A DNA stretch of 64,000 nucleotides from Asterias amurensis (taxonomy: Eukaryota; Echinodermata; Asteroidea; Forcipulatida; Asteriidae). This document shows, in pieces, positions 53,322-64,000 of the stretch. The notes under the pieces are model-generated. The model saw only the letters and a program-made list of their open reading frames with translations, was not told the origin of the DNA and did not search any database. The position numbers and the translations under genes are program-made. The DNA lies in assembly GCF_032118995.1 (NCBI RefSeq), contig NC_092656.1, positions 17,858,694 through 17,922,693 of the forward strand, read 5' to 3'. Numbering within the stretch: position 1 is the first letter of the stretch; each line of letters opens with the position of its first letter.

Positions 53322-54850
53322 ATGGCTGGATCAAAGAAAAACTGTTCTGTCGAACTTCGGTTCGACAACCCCGTAGCCCCCTCTTATGTGTTTACCCAGC
53401 TAAGTAAGCTGGGCATTGTGGCAAAGAGCCACCTTTGGGCATTACAACCCCTTAAGGCAGGGCAGTTTTCTCTATACTTTAAATCTGTAGATCTGTTGCG
53501 CCGGTATGGTTCGGCCCTGTCGTCCGTCTCCGGGTGCAGCGTGTCCGGTGGCGGTGGTTTGACCACTGTCACTGTGGCGTACGTTGCCATGGAGATGGAC
53601 GACATGGTCGTGCGCCGGATGCTGCGCAGCTATGGCGAAGTCATCTCCGGCCACTTCTGTACCCACAGAGGTGAGCCGGAGGTGTTCAATGGCAATCGCC
53701 AATATAGGATGCGCTTAAAGCACAACATTCCGACGGTTCTCCGCATCGGGGACCGCAACGCCTGGGTGTCCTACCTTGGACAAACCCGGACGTGTGCCCG
53801 ATGCGGGGAACCGGGACACCAGGCCCGCGATTGCGACACGTTATTTCTTCGTGTCCCAACGCTTCGGTGTGTACGGTCTGTGGGGAAAAGGGGCACAGCC
53901 ATCGGCGGTGCCCCAACTCTTACGCAGGCCGTACAGCGCCGAAGCGTAAGTGGTTCTCGATGGCTCCCTCTCCAACGGGTTCGCCCGTTGGAGAGGGTGA
54001 GGAGCCCTTGGTCACGGCTGCTGCTGAGGCCGAGGGTTCTGATGGGGAGACGGTCGTGTCTATGGACGTGCCGTCTCCTCAGTCACAAACTATTTTCGAG
54101 ATGAAGAATGTGGAGGTCGGGGAGGGATTCGATTTGCCACGCTCCTCTTGTGAGGTGTGTGGTGAACAGTCGGGTCCCTTCCCGTCCGACACCCTTTGCT
54201 GTCACTGTGGCGGTGCGCTCGGGGACTCGGAGTTCCGGGTCCTTGGGTGCATGGGCTGCAGAGGAGTCAACGGGCCCTTGACTCTGGCTTGTAATAAGCC
54301 AGATTGTCTTGGACCCGGTGGCTCCAAAGACAGTGAGGGATTCACTAAGGTTCTGAGGAAGAGGAGTAAGAAGCGGGCACGCCGCACTTCCTCTTCTTCC
54401 TCGGAAAGTCTTGTTAGTACTGTGTCGGGGAAGGTGGTGCCTCCCCCTGAGGTCCCAACTTCCTACGACCTTTTTGGCTCCCTCTCGGAGTCGGACGGGG
54501 GTTCCTCCCAACTTTCAGAGGACGAGGGTCCTCCTAGGGATTCCGTGTTCCGGGATCCTGAGGAGGACCAAGCCATCGCCCACCTCGCCGGGGCTAAAAT
54601 ACCTGGCCGGGCCGGGGTGCCTATACCTTGTAGGTTCCCCGGATGCTCCTTCAAAGGGAAGATGTCTACCCTAACCATCCACCGGAGGAAGGAGCACGAT
54701 GGTGCTCCCTTAACCCTAATCAAGTGCTCGGAGTGTGAATCCAAATTTACACTTCCGAGCGCTTGCATCAAGCACATGTGCCGGAGGCATCCGGCCTTCA
54801 TTTTATGTAAGGACTCGAATTTTTTCGAGTCCCTTTTTAAGATTACTTAG
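53322..54850 (+). pseudogene. LINE ORF1, disrupted (copy 4)
   Basis: Same protein as copy 2 through the first CCHC knuckle. A 34-base deletion at about 53835 (gattgcg joined to acacg) then removes the second knuckle and shifts the frame. The rest, from the third knuckle to the C2H2-like pair, is readable in the other frame up to the normal stop. Confidence 0.88.
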
Positions 54851-54901
54851 GGGTATTTGGCCCCAAGTTCCTTGCTTTTGTCTTTCCTCTTTACATTAGT
54901 C

Positions 54902-57900
54902 ATGGCTAATTATACCCTCCTTTCTTTAAACGCAAACGGTTTGCGCAATAATGCAAAACGTCTTGCTGCTTTCAATTTATGCCGGGGATATGATATTTCC
55001 TGCTTGCAGGAGTGTCATGTCTCCGGTCATTCTGATTTAGCTCTTTGGAGGAGTGAGTGGGAGGGGAAGATGTTTGCCAGTGTTGGCACGTCTTCCTCTC
55101 GGGGTACTATTATCCTCATTCCTAAACACTCCTCAATTGTTTTTTCTAACCCCTCTTTTGATTTAGACGGGAGAGTGGTGAGTGGTACTGTGCGGGGGCC
55201 GTGTGGTAGCTTCCGGCTCTGCACGGTCTATGCTCCGAACGACCCTAAGGCCCGTCGTACTTTTCTCTCTTCTCTCCCAAGATTTATTAGTGGTAATTTA
55301 CCTGTTGTTCTTTGTGGTGACTTTAATTGTGTTCTGGACGTGGAGGGTGACCGTCGTGGTGCACCCTCCTCGTCCATTCACATTGGAGCACAGGAGATTA
55401 ATAGAATTGCTTCTGATTTTTCTTTAACAGACTGCTGGCGGGATTTACATCCGTCTGTGTTTTCCCCGACTTGGAGAAATGGAACCAACACTGCCTCTAG
55501 CCGGTTGGACCGGTTCTACGCGTCCAGCTGTCTGGAGGTGGTGTCCTGCTCTCACAAGTCGGTATATTTTTCAGACCATGACGGTGTTGCGCTGAAGGTA
55601 CGCCTTCCGGGGAACTTCGTCTCCGGTAAGGGGTACTGGAAGTGCAACATCTCAATTTTCCAGGATGCTTCCTTTAAAGAAAGCTTTAGGTTAGTGTATG
55701 CGGGCTGGCGGACTCTCCTGGAGGGGTACGATAATGTGCTCCTTTGGTGGGAGGATGTCAAGCTCCGCACCAAGCAATATATTGTGTCTTTTTGCTGTCG
55801 TGCTTCCAAGCGAAGGCGGCGGAGGAGAGAGGCTCTTCTTGTGTCTTTCAACTCTGTCGCCTCAGATCTGAGAGCTGGCAGCACGGATCCCGATCTTTTG
55901 CGCCAACACTCAGATCTGCAGCAACAACTTAAAGGACTCGACGACTTCGAAGCTGAGGGGGCTCGGATCCGTTCGCGGGTCCGTTCCCTTGATGAAGGGG
56001 AGAGGCCGTCCAGTCACTTCTTTCACCTTGAGGCTAAAGCCAAACATGTTATTACTTCCGTCCGTGGTCCCGACGGCACTGTTGTTGAGACTGCGGAAGG
56101 TATTTCTCAAGTGTATAGGGATTTTTATTCTGCTCTTTATTCAGTAGACAATGTTTCGGACGAGGAGCAGACTCCTTTTTTATCTAGCTTGAGCAGGTCG
56201 GTTCCCGATGACATGCAGGGTGGTCTCGAGCTCCCGTTAAATGTACGGGAGTTGGAGACCGCTCTGGCTAGCATGTCAAACAACAAGACCCCCGGGGATG
56301 ATGGCCTGCCCAAGGAGTTTTATATGTGCTTTTGGGACCTTTTGGGTCCTGATTTACTAATGGTTTTTAACCATTCTTTTAAAGTGCATTGTCTCCCCCC
56401 ATCTCTTCGGAGGGGAGTCATTTCTTTGCTTGATAAACCTGGGGATCCTTTGGATCCTCAGAATAAAAGGCCCATCTCTCTCCTGAACGTTGACTATAAG
56501 ATCCTTTCCAAGGTTTTGTGTCTTCGTTTGGGAGGGGTTTTGCCTTCTTTAATTAACCCTTTTCAGACATGTGGTGTAAAGGGTAGGTCAATCCACGATA
56601 ACATCAAGCTCCTTCGTGATGTAGTCTCTTACATAGACGATCGTCGGATTGACTCCCTTATTATTTCTCTTGACCAGCAAAAGGCCTTTGATAGGGTGAG
56701 CTGGTCATTCCTTTCTAAAGTTTTGTCTAAACTTGGATTTGGGCCTAACTTTCTGAAGTGGGTTAATATTTTGTACACTGGGATTTCCAGTAGGATTTTG
56801 TCAAATGGGAACCTTTCGGACCCATTTGATTTATATAAGGGAGTGAGGCAGGGATGCCCTCTGTCTCCTCTCTTATATGTTCTTTTTATTGAGCCATTTG
56901 CGACCGCGGTGTTGGGAGACAAAAATATTCGAGGTATCCCAATACCGGGGGCAAATGGTCTCAGTGTATCTATCGTGCAATACGCGGATGATACTACCTG
57001 CGTAGTGCGTGATCTTATGTCACTGCGCAGGCTTTTCACAGTGGTTGAAAATTTTTCTAAGGCGAGTGGATCTCGCCTTAATTTTAACAAGTCGAAAGGC
57101 TTAGTTTTTGGTCGGTGGCCAACTTCTCTTCCTGCCTACTGTCCTATCTCGTGGACAACAGACCCAATCCTCATCAATGGTGTCTGGGTAGGTAGGGGGG
57201 ATATGGCACTGATGAATTGGAATTTCCGATTGGATAAATTTAATAAATGTACCGACAGTTGGAAGGCTAGAGCTTTGTCGCTGGTCGGCAAAGCTTTGGT
57301 CATTAACACCATCCTTCTGTCTATTCTTTTCTTTGTAGCTCCGGTCTACCCCGTTCCCCCGGCAGTGGAGAGGAAGGTTCTAAAAGCAATCTTCTCTTTC
57401 TTCTGGTCGGGTAAGACGGAACTAGTCCGGAGACCGATCCTGTGCCGCCCTGTTCTGCAGGGTGGTATGGGTATCACTCATTTTAAGGCCAAGGCCGACT
57501 CTTTTCTTGCTGCTGGTGTGGTGGCGCTGTGTGATGACAGTGTTCCTCCATGGTGTCACTTCGCCAAACTTTGGTCAGCTTTTTCGCTGCGTAATATAAT
57601 GCCAGCTGGCTCGTGGTCCAATGCAACCCCGCATTCGATCACGGGTCCGGCTCACTATTCCAAATTTTGTGGTATTATTTGCAACATTTCTAGTTCATGT
57701 CCAGACATGGATTGGAGTGTTGCATCTATACGTAGTTTGTATAATATTTTATCTAATGACAATAGCAGGGTACCCGCTGGTCGGGTACCCTGTCCACCAG
57801 AGCAGTTTAAATTGGTGTTAACCCCCAAATTAGACCACGCTCTGCGTGATTTTAACTGGCGTACTGTTTGGCAGGGTGTTAAAACTGCCCAGCGTGTGCA

Positions 57901-58348
57901 TAAATGGGGTATTGGTGACGGGAAATGTCCCCGTCCCAACTGCAAGGGCGTCGAGTCCATTTGTCACCTCATCTGGGACTGCCCCTTTGTCGGCATTTTA
58001 TGGTACTGGGCACAACACATTTGTTACAAAGTGCTCAGTACCGATTTTATCCTTTCTTGGCCATGCGTTTTGTACGGGGAAGGGCTAGACCTTTCTTCCC
58101 GTGAGTCTTTTCTAGTGTGGTTTTTTATCTCTGTGATCAAATGGCACATCTGGACGTCCAGGTGCCAGACGCTGTTTGATCACATTGACATTAGCTCTGA
58201 TGTGGTGTTGGGCAGAAGTAAACACTTCATCTCAACCAGGATCAGAGCAGACTTTGAGAGACTGCCTCCTGCCGCCTTTCACGCCACCTGGTGCGTGAAG
58301 GGTGGGTTAGTGAGGATAGTCAATAATAACCTGGTTTTTAACCTGTAA
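54902..58348 (+). CDS. LINE ORF2, APE endonuclease and reverse transcriptase (copy 4)
   Basis: 1148 residues, open throughout, with GDFN, SDHD, QQKAFDRVSW and YADD all intact. Since ORF1 and the 3' end of this copy are damaged, it could act only in trans. Confidence 0.92.
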   Translation: MANYTLLSLNANGLRNNAKRLAAFNLCRGYDISCLQECHVSGHSDLALWRSEWEGKMFASVGTSSSRGTIILIPKHSSIVFSNPSFDLDGRVVSGTVRGPCGSFRLCTVYAPNDPKARRTFLSSLPRFISGNLPVVLCGDFNCVLDVEGDRRGAPSSSIHIGAQEINRIASDFSLTDCWRDLHPSVFSPTWRNGTNTASSRLDRFYASSCLEVVSCSHKSVYFSDHDGVALKVRLPGNFVSGKGYWKCNISIFQDASFKESFRLVYAGWRTLLEGYDNVLLWWEDVKLRTKQYIVSFCCRASKRRRRRREALLVSFNSVASDLRAGSTDPDLLRQHSDLQQQLKGLDDFEAEGARIRSRVRSLDEGERPSSHFFHLEAKAKHVITSVRGPDGTVVETAEGISQVYRDFYSALYSVDNVSDEEQTPFLSSLSRSVPDDMQGGLELPLNVRELETALASMSNNKTPGDDGLPKEFYMCFWDLLGPDLLMVFNHSFKVHCLPPSLRRGVISLLDKPGDPLDPQNKRPISLLNVDYKILSKVLCLRLGGVLPSLINPFQTCGVKGRSIHDNIKLLRDVVSYIDDRRIDSLIISLDQQKAFDRVSWSFLSKVLSKLGFGPNFLKWVNILYTGISSRILSNGNLSDPFDLYKGVRQGCPLSPLLYVLFIEPFATAVLGDKNIRGIPIPGANGLSVSIVQYADDTTCVVRDLMSLRRLFTVVENFSKASGSRLNFNKSKGLVFGRWPTSLPAYCPISWTTDPILINGVWVGRGDMALMNWNFRLDKFNKCTDSWKARALSLVGKALVINTILLSILFFVAPVYPVPPAVERKVLKAIFSFFWSGKTELVRRPILCRPVLQGGMGITHFKAKADSFLAAGVVALCDDSVPPWCHFAKLWSAFSLRNIMPAGSWSNATPHSITGPAHYSKFCGIICNISSSCPDMDWSVASIRSLYNILSNDNSRVPAGRVPCPPEQFKLVLTPKLDHALRDFNWRTVWQGVKTAQRVHKWGIGDGKCPRPNCKGVESICHLIWDCPFVGILWYWAQHICYKVLSTDFILSWPCVLYGEGLDLSSRESFLVWFFISVIKWHIWTSRCQTLFDHIDISSDVVLGRSKHFISTRIRADFERLPPAAFHATWCVKGGLVRIVNNNLVFNL

Positions 58349-59127
58349 CTTTGTGTGTTTTCCCTCTGTCGTTGTGGGTGGCTCATTGCTGCGGTGTGCT
58401 GATTGGCAGTAGTATACAGCTAATGGCGCGTTGCGGTGGCGGGTATGCTCGCTCGGCTGGGGATCGACATACTTCTATTTTCTCCACTGCTTTCACTTTG
58501 CCAATGTAGCGGGTTCGGACTTGGCTCGGTGGCGTTTGCCCCTCACAGGGAAGAGCCTGCGCATTGGTTAGAGTTGTGAGTGGTGGATTTTTAGTCTTTT
58601 TAATGAGGCTTTGGTTACCGGCATTCGCGGGAAACTTAGAGTCTCACCCATATTTCGATCGGTGTGCGGGAGGGCGGCGCTGTGGGGGACAGGGGCCAAC
58701 ACGGTGACGTCTTGCCAAGCACTGATCTCATTTTTAATGCAATGTTATTAGCAGGGGTTCGACCCCTGTTAGTATTTTAATATCCACTTTTGGTGGAATA
58801 GGAGGCGTTCTGTCTCCTGGAAAGATCGAAACATCACCGACGCCAGCGGGGATAGGCCTAGGTAATTATTTTATTTAGCTCCCTGTTGGCGGGACAGTCG
58901 TAACCCCATACCTCGGTTTGGGTAATTTTTATAGTTGTTAGTTTGGTAGTCTTCTGGCCGGTGTGCGGTGGGATGTTACTGTGTTGGAATGGAGCCGCAT
59001 GGTGTCGTCTTGCTAAGCGTCGGTTGGGTGAGTGTGTCTTCTTTGTGCGTAATATCTTGTTGTATTTTTATCATGGTTGTTGACATTTTCGCTCTCGTCA
59101 GCCAGTTGAACCATTGTCTTGTCTTGA

Positions 59128-59460
<333 letters not shown>

Positions 59461-59489
59461 GCCCAAAGAATCCCCACATTGAAAACAAC

Positions 59490-59505
59490 GGCTCTTTTCA
59501 GAGCC
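59490..59505 (+). terminator. H4 3' stem-loop, unit G
   Basis: ggctcttttcagagcc, canonical. Confidence 0.93.
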
Positions 59506-60548
<1,043 letters not shown>

Positions 60549-60587
60549 GGATTCGTTCCTTTCTCAAAACACAACGGCTCTTTTCAG

Positions 60588-60822
60588 AAAACGATACGAT
60601 TAAATTACGGAGTAAAAGCAAATATATAAGCAATAGATTGACCTATAACCAACCCGACTAGACTGATAGAACGACCGACCCAATAAAAAAATGGCGGCTA
60701 CAGCTAGCAGGTTTTGGGGTTTTGTTTTTTTCGTTCATGCTGTTGTAATTTAACTTCTGACTGCCATCGTAGCGGGCGCTATACAACATTTGTATAAAGT
60801 AGGCACGGTCCTCTATTATACC
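60588..60822 (-). repeat. Inverted fragment of the H3-H2B spacer
   Basis: Reads as the reverse complement of the region around 16780-17023 (for example aaaacgatacgattaaat against atttaatcgtatcgtttt), with a small internal loss near 60695. It forms the boundary between the core-histone array and the H1 array. Confidence 0.88.
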
Positions 60823-61233
60823 GGTTTTCTTGGTTTTCTTGGCCTTCTCCTTCTTGGCTGCGGCTTTCTTTGCTTTCTTGGCTTTCAGCTCTGCTTTCTT
60901 TGCTTGCTCCTTCTCTTTCTTGGCCTTGGCTCGTTCTTTGACCTTCTCCGCCTGTTCCTTGGCCTTGTCCTTTGCTGGGTCCAATTTGAATGAACCGGAA
61001 GCTCCCTTGCCCTTGGTCTGGATAAGAACTCCCTTCTGCACACCGGTATTGAGGGCTTTTCGGATGAAAACGGCCTGCCTGTCCATGTCGACTTGGAATG
61101 TGTCCTTGATGTACTTTCTGATGGCTTGACTGGACGAACCGTTTTTCTCCTTCAGTGCCACGATAGCGGCAACCACCATCTTGATTGCTGGAGGGTGGGC
61201 CCGAACGGTTGCAGACTTTTTCACGGTAGCCAT
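60823..61233 (-). pseudogene. H1: Histone H1, C-terminally truncated
   Basis: Starts [18 protein letters not shown] and keeps the whole globular domain, differing from the intact H1 at 62066 in the TFQVDM segment (Q for K). The lysine-rich tail stops after [11 protein letters not shown]. The frame then runs ~55 residues into the inverted spacer (to 60658), which is chance coding. About 60 residues of the basic tail and the 3' hairpin are missing. Confidence 0.85.
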
Positions 61234-61431
61234 GATGATAGAGAGAGATGATGCGAGGGAATCGTTTCGTAAGAAGCTTTACAGCGAGCAATACTGATGA
61301 GACCCACCGGACCGTCAGCCTTTTTCAAGGGTCACGGGTGGCTCTGAGCAGCCCCTGGGTCCATTCACGCTGCTCAATCAACCGGCGAGGCTCGGCGGTT
61401 CGTGTGGAGCTGGAATTTACTCCAATATTAG

Positions 61432-61438
61432 TGTGTTT
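61432..61438 (-). promoter_or_regulatory. H1 box (AAACACA)
   Basis: tgtgttt on the + strand reads AAACACA in the gene direction, the H1-specific upstream element, about 200 bases before the truncated H1 start. A ccaat lies next to it at 61422. Confidence 0.65.
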
Positions 61439-62014
61439 CATTTTTCTTCTGATTTGCAAAATTCTTGTTTAAAATAGCATCGGACAATTTCCCCACAACT
61501 GTAGATGTGTTGGTCAAGTTCTAACCTTTCCATGCATACAATTTTTTTTTACGAGGTCTCAATATCTAAGCCTGAAACGACCACTATGAAATGACATTGT
61601 TTCCGATAGTGACATTTTATTCATTTTTTTCGTCGCATATAATGTTACATCGATTTATGTATCAGAAAACAAACAAACAAACTAACAAACACCGCATGTT
61701 TATGTAAATTGGTACGTTTGTTTACATCAAATTAATCGTGTTTCGCCATTTTGTTTTGTTGCATAATGCCCCCCCCCTACATCACCGCTGCTTTTATGTA
61801 AACTTGTGGGTTTGTTTTTATTAGATCCATCGTTTTTCGCCATTTTGTTTATGTTTCATAGTGTTTTTGATCAAACTAGTTACTTATTTATGTATTTAAT
61901 ATTTTGGATATATTTTTTTTATCGAAACAAATAAATTATCTGCCGATGTGATTATTTTATTTTTAATTATTTTTCCTAGACAAATGCAGGTAATAGTCTC
62001 TTTTTGTAAGTTGT
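61439..62014. other. H1-H1 spacer
   Basis: AT-rich non-coding DNA with CAAA/AAAC-like tracts near 61667 and a poly-C run near 61770. It repeats at 62868-63690 with an extra ~240-base block. No gene seen. Confidence 0.6.
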
Positions 62015-62030
62015 GGCTCTGAAAAGAGCC
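62015..62030 (-). terminator. H1 3' stem-loop
   Basis: ggctctgaaaagagcc, the reverse complement of the canonical histone hairpin, 35 bases after the H1 stop in the gene direction. Shows that H1 is also a replication-dependent gene here. Confidence 0.93.
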
Positions 62031-62065
62031 GTTTGGTTTGGTTGATTGTCCCGGGTGGGAACTGA

Positions 62066-62662
62066 CTACTTCTTTGGCTTGGTGGTCTTCTTCGGCTTTG
62101 CTGCTTTGGTGGCCTTCTTTGCATTTGGCTTTGGACTCTTTGCGGCTTTGCTGGGCTTGGCGACTTTCTTTGCTGGCTTGGCTGCTGTTTTCTTGGCTGC
62201 AACTTTCTTGGTGGGTGTCTTCTTGACGATTTTCTTTGGAGTCTTCTTCTTGGTTATCTTGGTTTTCTTGGCCTTCTCCTTCTTGGCTGCGGCTTTCTCT
62301 GCTTTCTTGGCTTTCAGCTCTGCTTTCTTTGCTTGCTCCTTCTCTTTCTTGGCCTTGGCTCGTTCTTTGACCTTCTCCGCCTGTTCCTTGGCCTTGTCCT
62401 TTGCTGGGTCCAATTTGAATGAACCGGAAGCTCCCTTGCCCTTGGTCTGGATAAGAACTCCCTTCTGCACACCGGTATTGAGGGCTTTTCGGATGAAAAC
62501 GGCCTGCCTGTCCATGTCGACTTTGAATGTGTCCTTGATGTACTTTCTGATGGCTTGACTGGACGAACCGTTTTTCTCCTTCAGTGCCACGATAGCGGCA
62601 ACCACCATCTTGATTGCTGGAGGGTGGGCCCGAACGGTTGCAGACTTTTTCACGGTAGCCAT
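62066..62662 (-). CDS. H1: Linker histone H1
   Basis: 198 residues. A short N-terminal tail leads to the winged-helix globular domain at about 12-85 ([67 protein letters not shown]). A Lys/Ala-rich tail follows ([29 protein letters not shown]) ending KTTKPKK. It binds nucleosome entry and exit DNA. The MDRQ..FI and [12 protein letters not shown] segments resemble sea urchin H1. Intronless; an AAACACA box lies upstream at 62861 and a 3' hairpin downstream. Transcribed opposite to the core histone array. Confidence 0.96.
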   Translation of the reverse strand: MATVKKSATVRAHPPAIKMVVAAIVALKEKNGSSSQAIRKYIKDTFKVDMDRQAVFIRKALNTGVQKGVLIQTKGKGASGSFKLDPAKDKAKEQAEKVKERAKAKKEKEQAKKAELKAKKAEKAAAKKEKAKKTKITKKKTPKKIVKKTPTKKVAAKKTAAKPAKKVAKPSKAAKSPKPNAKKATKAAKPKKTTKPKK

Positions 62663-62860
62663 GATGATAGAGAGAGATGATGCGAGGGAATCGTTTCGTA
62701 AGAAGCTTTACAGCGAGCAATACTGATGAGACCCACCGGACCGTCAGCCTTTTTCAAGGGTCACGGGTGGCTCTGAGCAGCCCCTGGGTCCATTCACGCT
62801 GCTCAATCAACCGGCGAGGCTCGGCGGTTCGTGTGGAGCTGGAATTTACTCCAATATTAG

Positions 62861-62867
62861 TGTGTTT
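62861..62867 (-). promoter_or_regulatory. H1 box (AAACACA) of the intact H1
   Basis: tgtgttt on the + strand, about 200 bases upstream of the H1 start codon, with ccaat at 62851-62855. Confidence 0.7.
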
Positions 62868-63690
62868 CATTTTTCTTCTGATTTGCAAAATTCTTGTTTA
62901 AAATAGCATCGGACAATTTCCCCACAACTGTAGATGTGTTGGTCAAGTTCTAACCTTTCCATGCATACAATTTTTTTTTACGAGGTCTCAATATCTAAGC
63001 CTGAAACGACCACTATGAAATGACATTGTTTCCGATAGTGACATTTTATTCATTTTTTTTGTCGCATATAATGTTACATCGATTTATGTATCATTTAATT
63101 ATTGCTTCAAATAATGATGATGATCTTAGCAAGTCAATTAATCCAGTCACGCAATAGTTGTTGTAAAATTGTCTTGCGACAATTTCGAGAAACAAACTCG
63201 TTTTTGTTATTTGGGCATTATTAGTGCTTAAGGCAGTGGAGTCGCATGCAAGTTGATACATTCTTACTATTTCCGCCACTCTGAGTAACCCCCCTCCCCC
63301 CGTGTCTGTAATTGCCCCCCCCCCCTTCAGAAAACAAACAAACAAACTAACAAACACCGCATATTTATGTAAATTGGTACGTTTGTTTACATCAAATTAA
63401 TCGTGTTTCGCCATTTTGTTTTGTTGCATAATGCCCCCCCCCTACATCACCGCTGCTTTTATGTAAACTTGTGGGTTTGTTTTTATTAGATCCATCGTTT
63501 TTCGCCATTTTGTTTATGTTTCATAGTGTTTTTGATCAAACTAGTTACTTATTTATGTAATATTTATGTATTTAATATTTTGGATATATTTTTTTTATCG
63601 AAACAAATAAATTATCTGCCGATGTGATTATTTTATTTTTAATTATTTTTCCTAGACAAATGCAGGTAATAGTCTCTTTTTGTAAGTTGT
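62868..63690. other. H1-H1 spacer with an extra 240-base block
   Basis: Same as the previous H1 spacer except for about 63093-63331 (attattgcttcaaataatg to poly-C and cttcag), which is absent at 61662. It carries poly-C runs and no clear coding or terminal repeats. No gene seen. Confidence 0.6.
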
Positions 63691-63706
63691 GGCTCTGAAA
63701 AGAGCC
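63691..63706 (-). terminator. H1 3' stem-loop, partial copy
   Basis: ggctctgaaaagagcc, same spacing to the next H1 stop as in the intact gene. Confidence 0.93.
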
Positions 63707-63741
63707 GTTTGGTTTGGTTGATTGTCCCGGGTGGGAACTGA

Positions 63742-64000
63742 CTACTTCTTTGGCTTGGTGGTCTTCTTCGGCTTTGCTGCTTTGGTGGCCTTCTTTGCAT
63801 TTGGCTTTGGACTCTTTGCGGCTTTGCTGGGCTTGGCGACTTTCTTTGCTGGCTTGGCTGCTGTTTTCTTGGCTGCAACTTTCTTGGTGGGTGTCTTCTT
63901 GACGATTTTCTTTGGAGTCTTCTTCTTGGTTATCTTGGTTTTCTTGGCCTTCTCCTTCTTGGCTGCGGCTTTCTCTGCTTTCTTGGCTTTCAGCTCTGCT
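63742..64000 (-). CDS. H1: Histone H1, C-terminal part, cut by window end
   Basis: Last ~86 codons of another H1, matching the intact copy at 62066 from [16 protein letters not shown] to KTTKPKK and stop. The offset of 1676 bases from the previous H1 gives the H1 repeat length. The start lies beyond the window. Confidence 0.93.
   Translation of the reverse strand, partial: AELKAKKAEKAAAKKEKAKKTKITKKKTPKKIVKKTPTKKVAAKKTAAKPAKKVAKPSKAAKSPKPNAKKATKAAKPKKTTKPKK

Larger units (their letters stand above)
52720..59090 (+). mobile_element. Keno-like LINE copy 4, 3' end cut
   Basis: Same insertion site as copies 2 and 3. ORF1 is disrupted by a 34-base loss; ORF2 is open. The 3' UTR stops at tgacattttc and joins the H4 upstream region (gctctcgtcagccag), so the last ~100 bases of the LINE, the U2 3' half and most of the U2-H4 spacer are missing. 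The join shares ttc. Confidence 0.88.

Noticed and set aside
62046-62558. 170-codon + strand frame (also 60830)
   Set aside because: Exact antisense of the Lys/Ala-rich H1 gene.

Overview
This is animal nuclear DNA: a tandem array of replication-dependent core histone genes in which each repeat also carries a U2 spliceosomal snRNA gene. The proteins suggest an invertebrate deuterostome, most likely an ambulacrarian (echinoderm or hemichordate). H4 has Cys73, as known from sea urchins; the H1 globular domain resembles sea urchin H1 ([21 protein letters not shown]); H2B ends in TTSK and H2A in TAKSSS. This is inferred from remembered family sequences, not from a search.

Layout. The ancestral unit, all on the + strand, is H2B - H2A - U2 snRNA - H4 - H3, about 12 kb when a LINE is present. 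Seven units, mostly incomplete, are visible. A (1-3376): H2B, broken H2A, an uninterrupted U2, then a jump into an H2B tail. B (3377-11162): broken H2A, U2 split by LINE remnants, a 500-N gap, broken H4 and H3. C (11163-16544): broken H2B, H2A, U2 split by the front half of a second LINE type, H3. D (16545-28481): broken H2B, H2A, U2 with a full-length LINE, H4, H3. E (28482-40456): the most complete unit, with all four core histones and a full-length LINE in U2. F (40457-50607): H2B, H2A, U2 with a nearly complete second-type LINE, H4 deleted, H3. G (50608-60587): H2B deleted, H2A, U2 with a LINE, H4, H3. From 60588 an inverted piece of spacer leads into a different array of H1 genes on the - strand (one truncated, one intact, one running off the window).

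Mobile elements. Two unrelated lineages of site-specific non-LTR retrotransposons use the same short window of U2 as target. One is a two-ORF element with an APE-type endonuclease, Keno-like (Tx1 group), inserted in units B, D, E and G with a 10-bp target duplication over U2 nt 34-43, which includes the branch-point-pairing sequence. The other is a one-ORF element with N-terminal C2H2 fingers and a C-terminal restriction-like endonuclease, Utopia-like (NeSL group), inserted in units C and F with a 22-bp duplication over U2 nt 39-60. All lie in the sense direction of U2. Only the U2 copy at 2879-3070 is unbroken.

Quality. The first ~11.5 kb holds many single-base indels relative to later units, plus the N gap, and several unit junctions skip whole genes. 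Some broken genes there are probably consensus or assembly errors. Genes from 18.7 kb onward are mostly clean and are the ones to trust.
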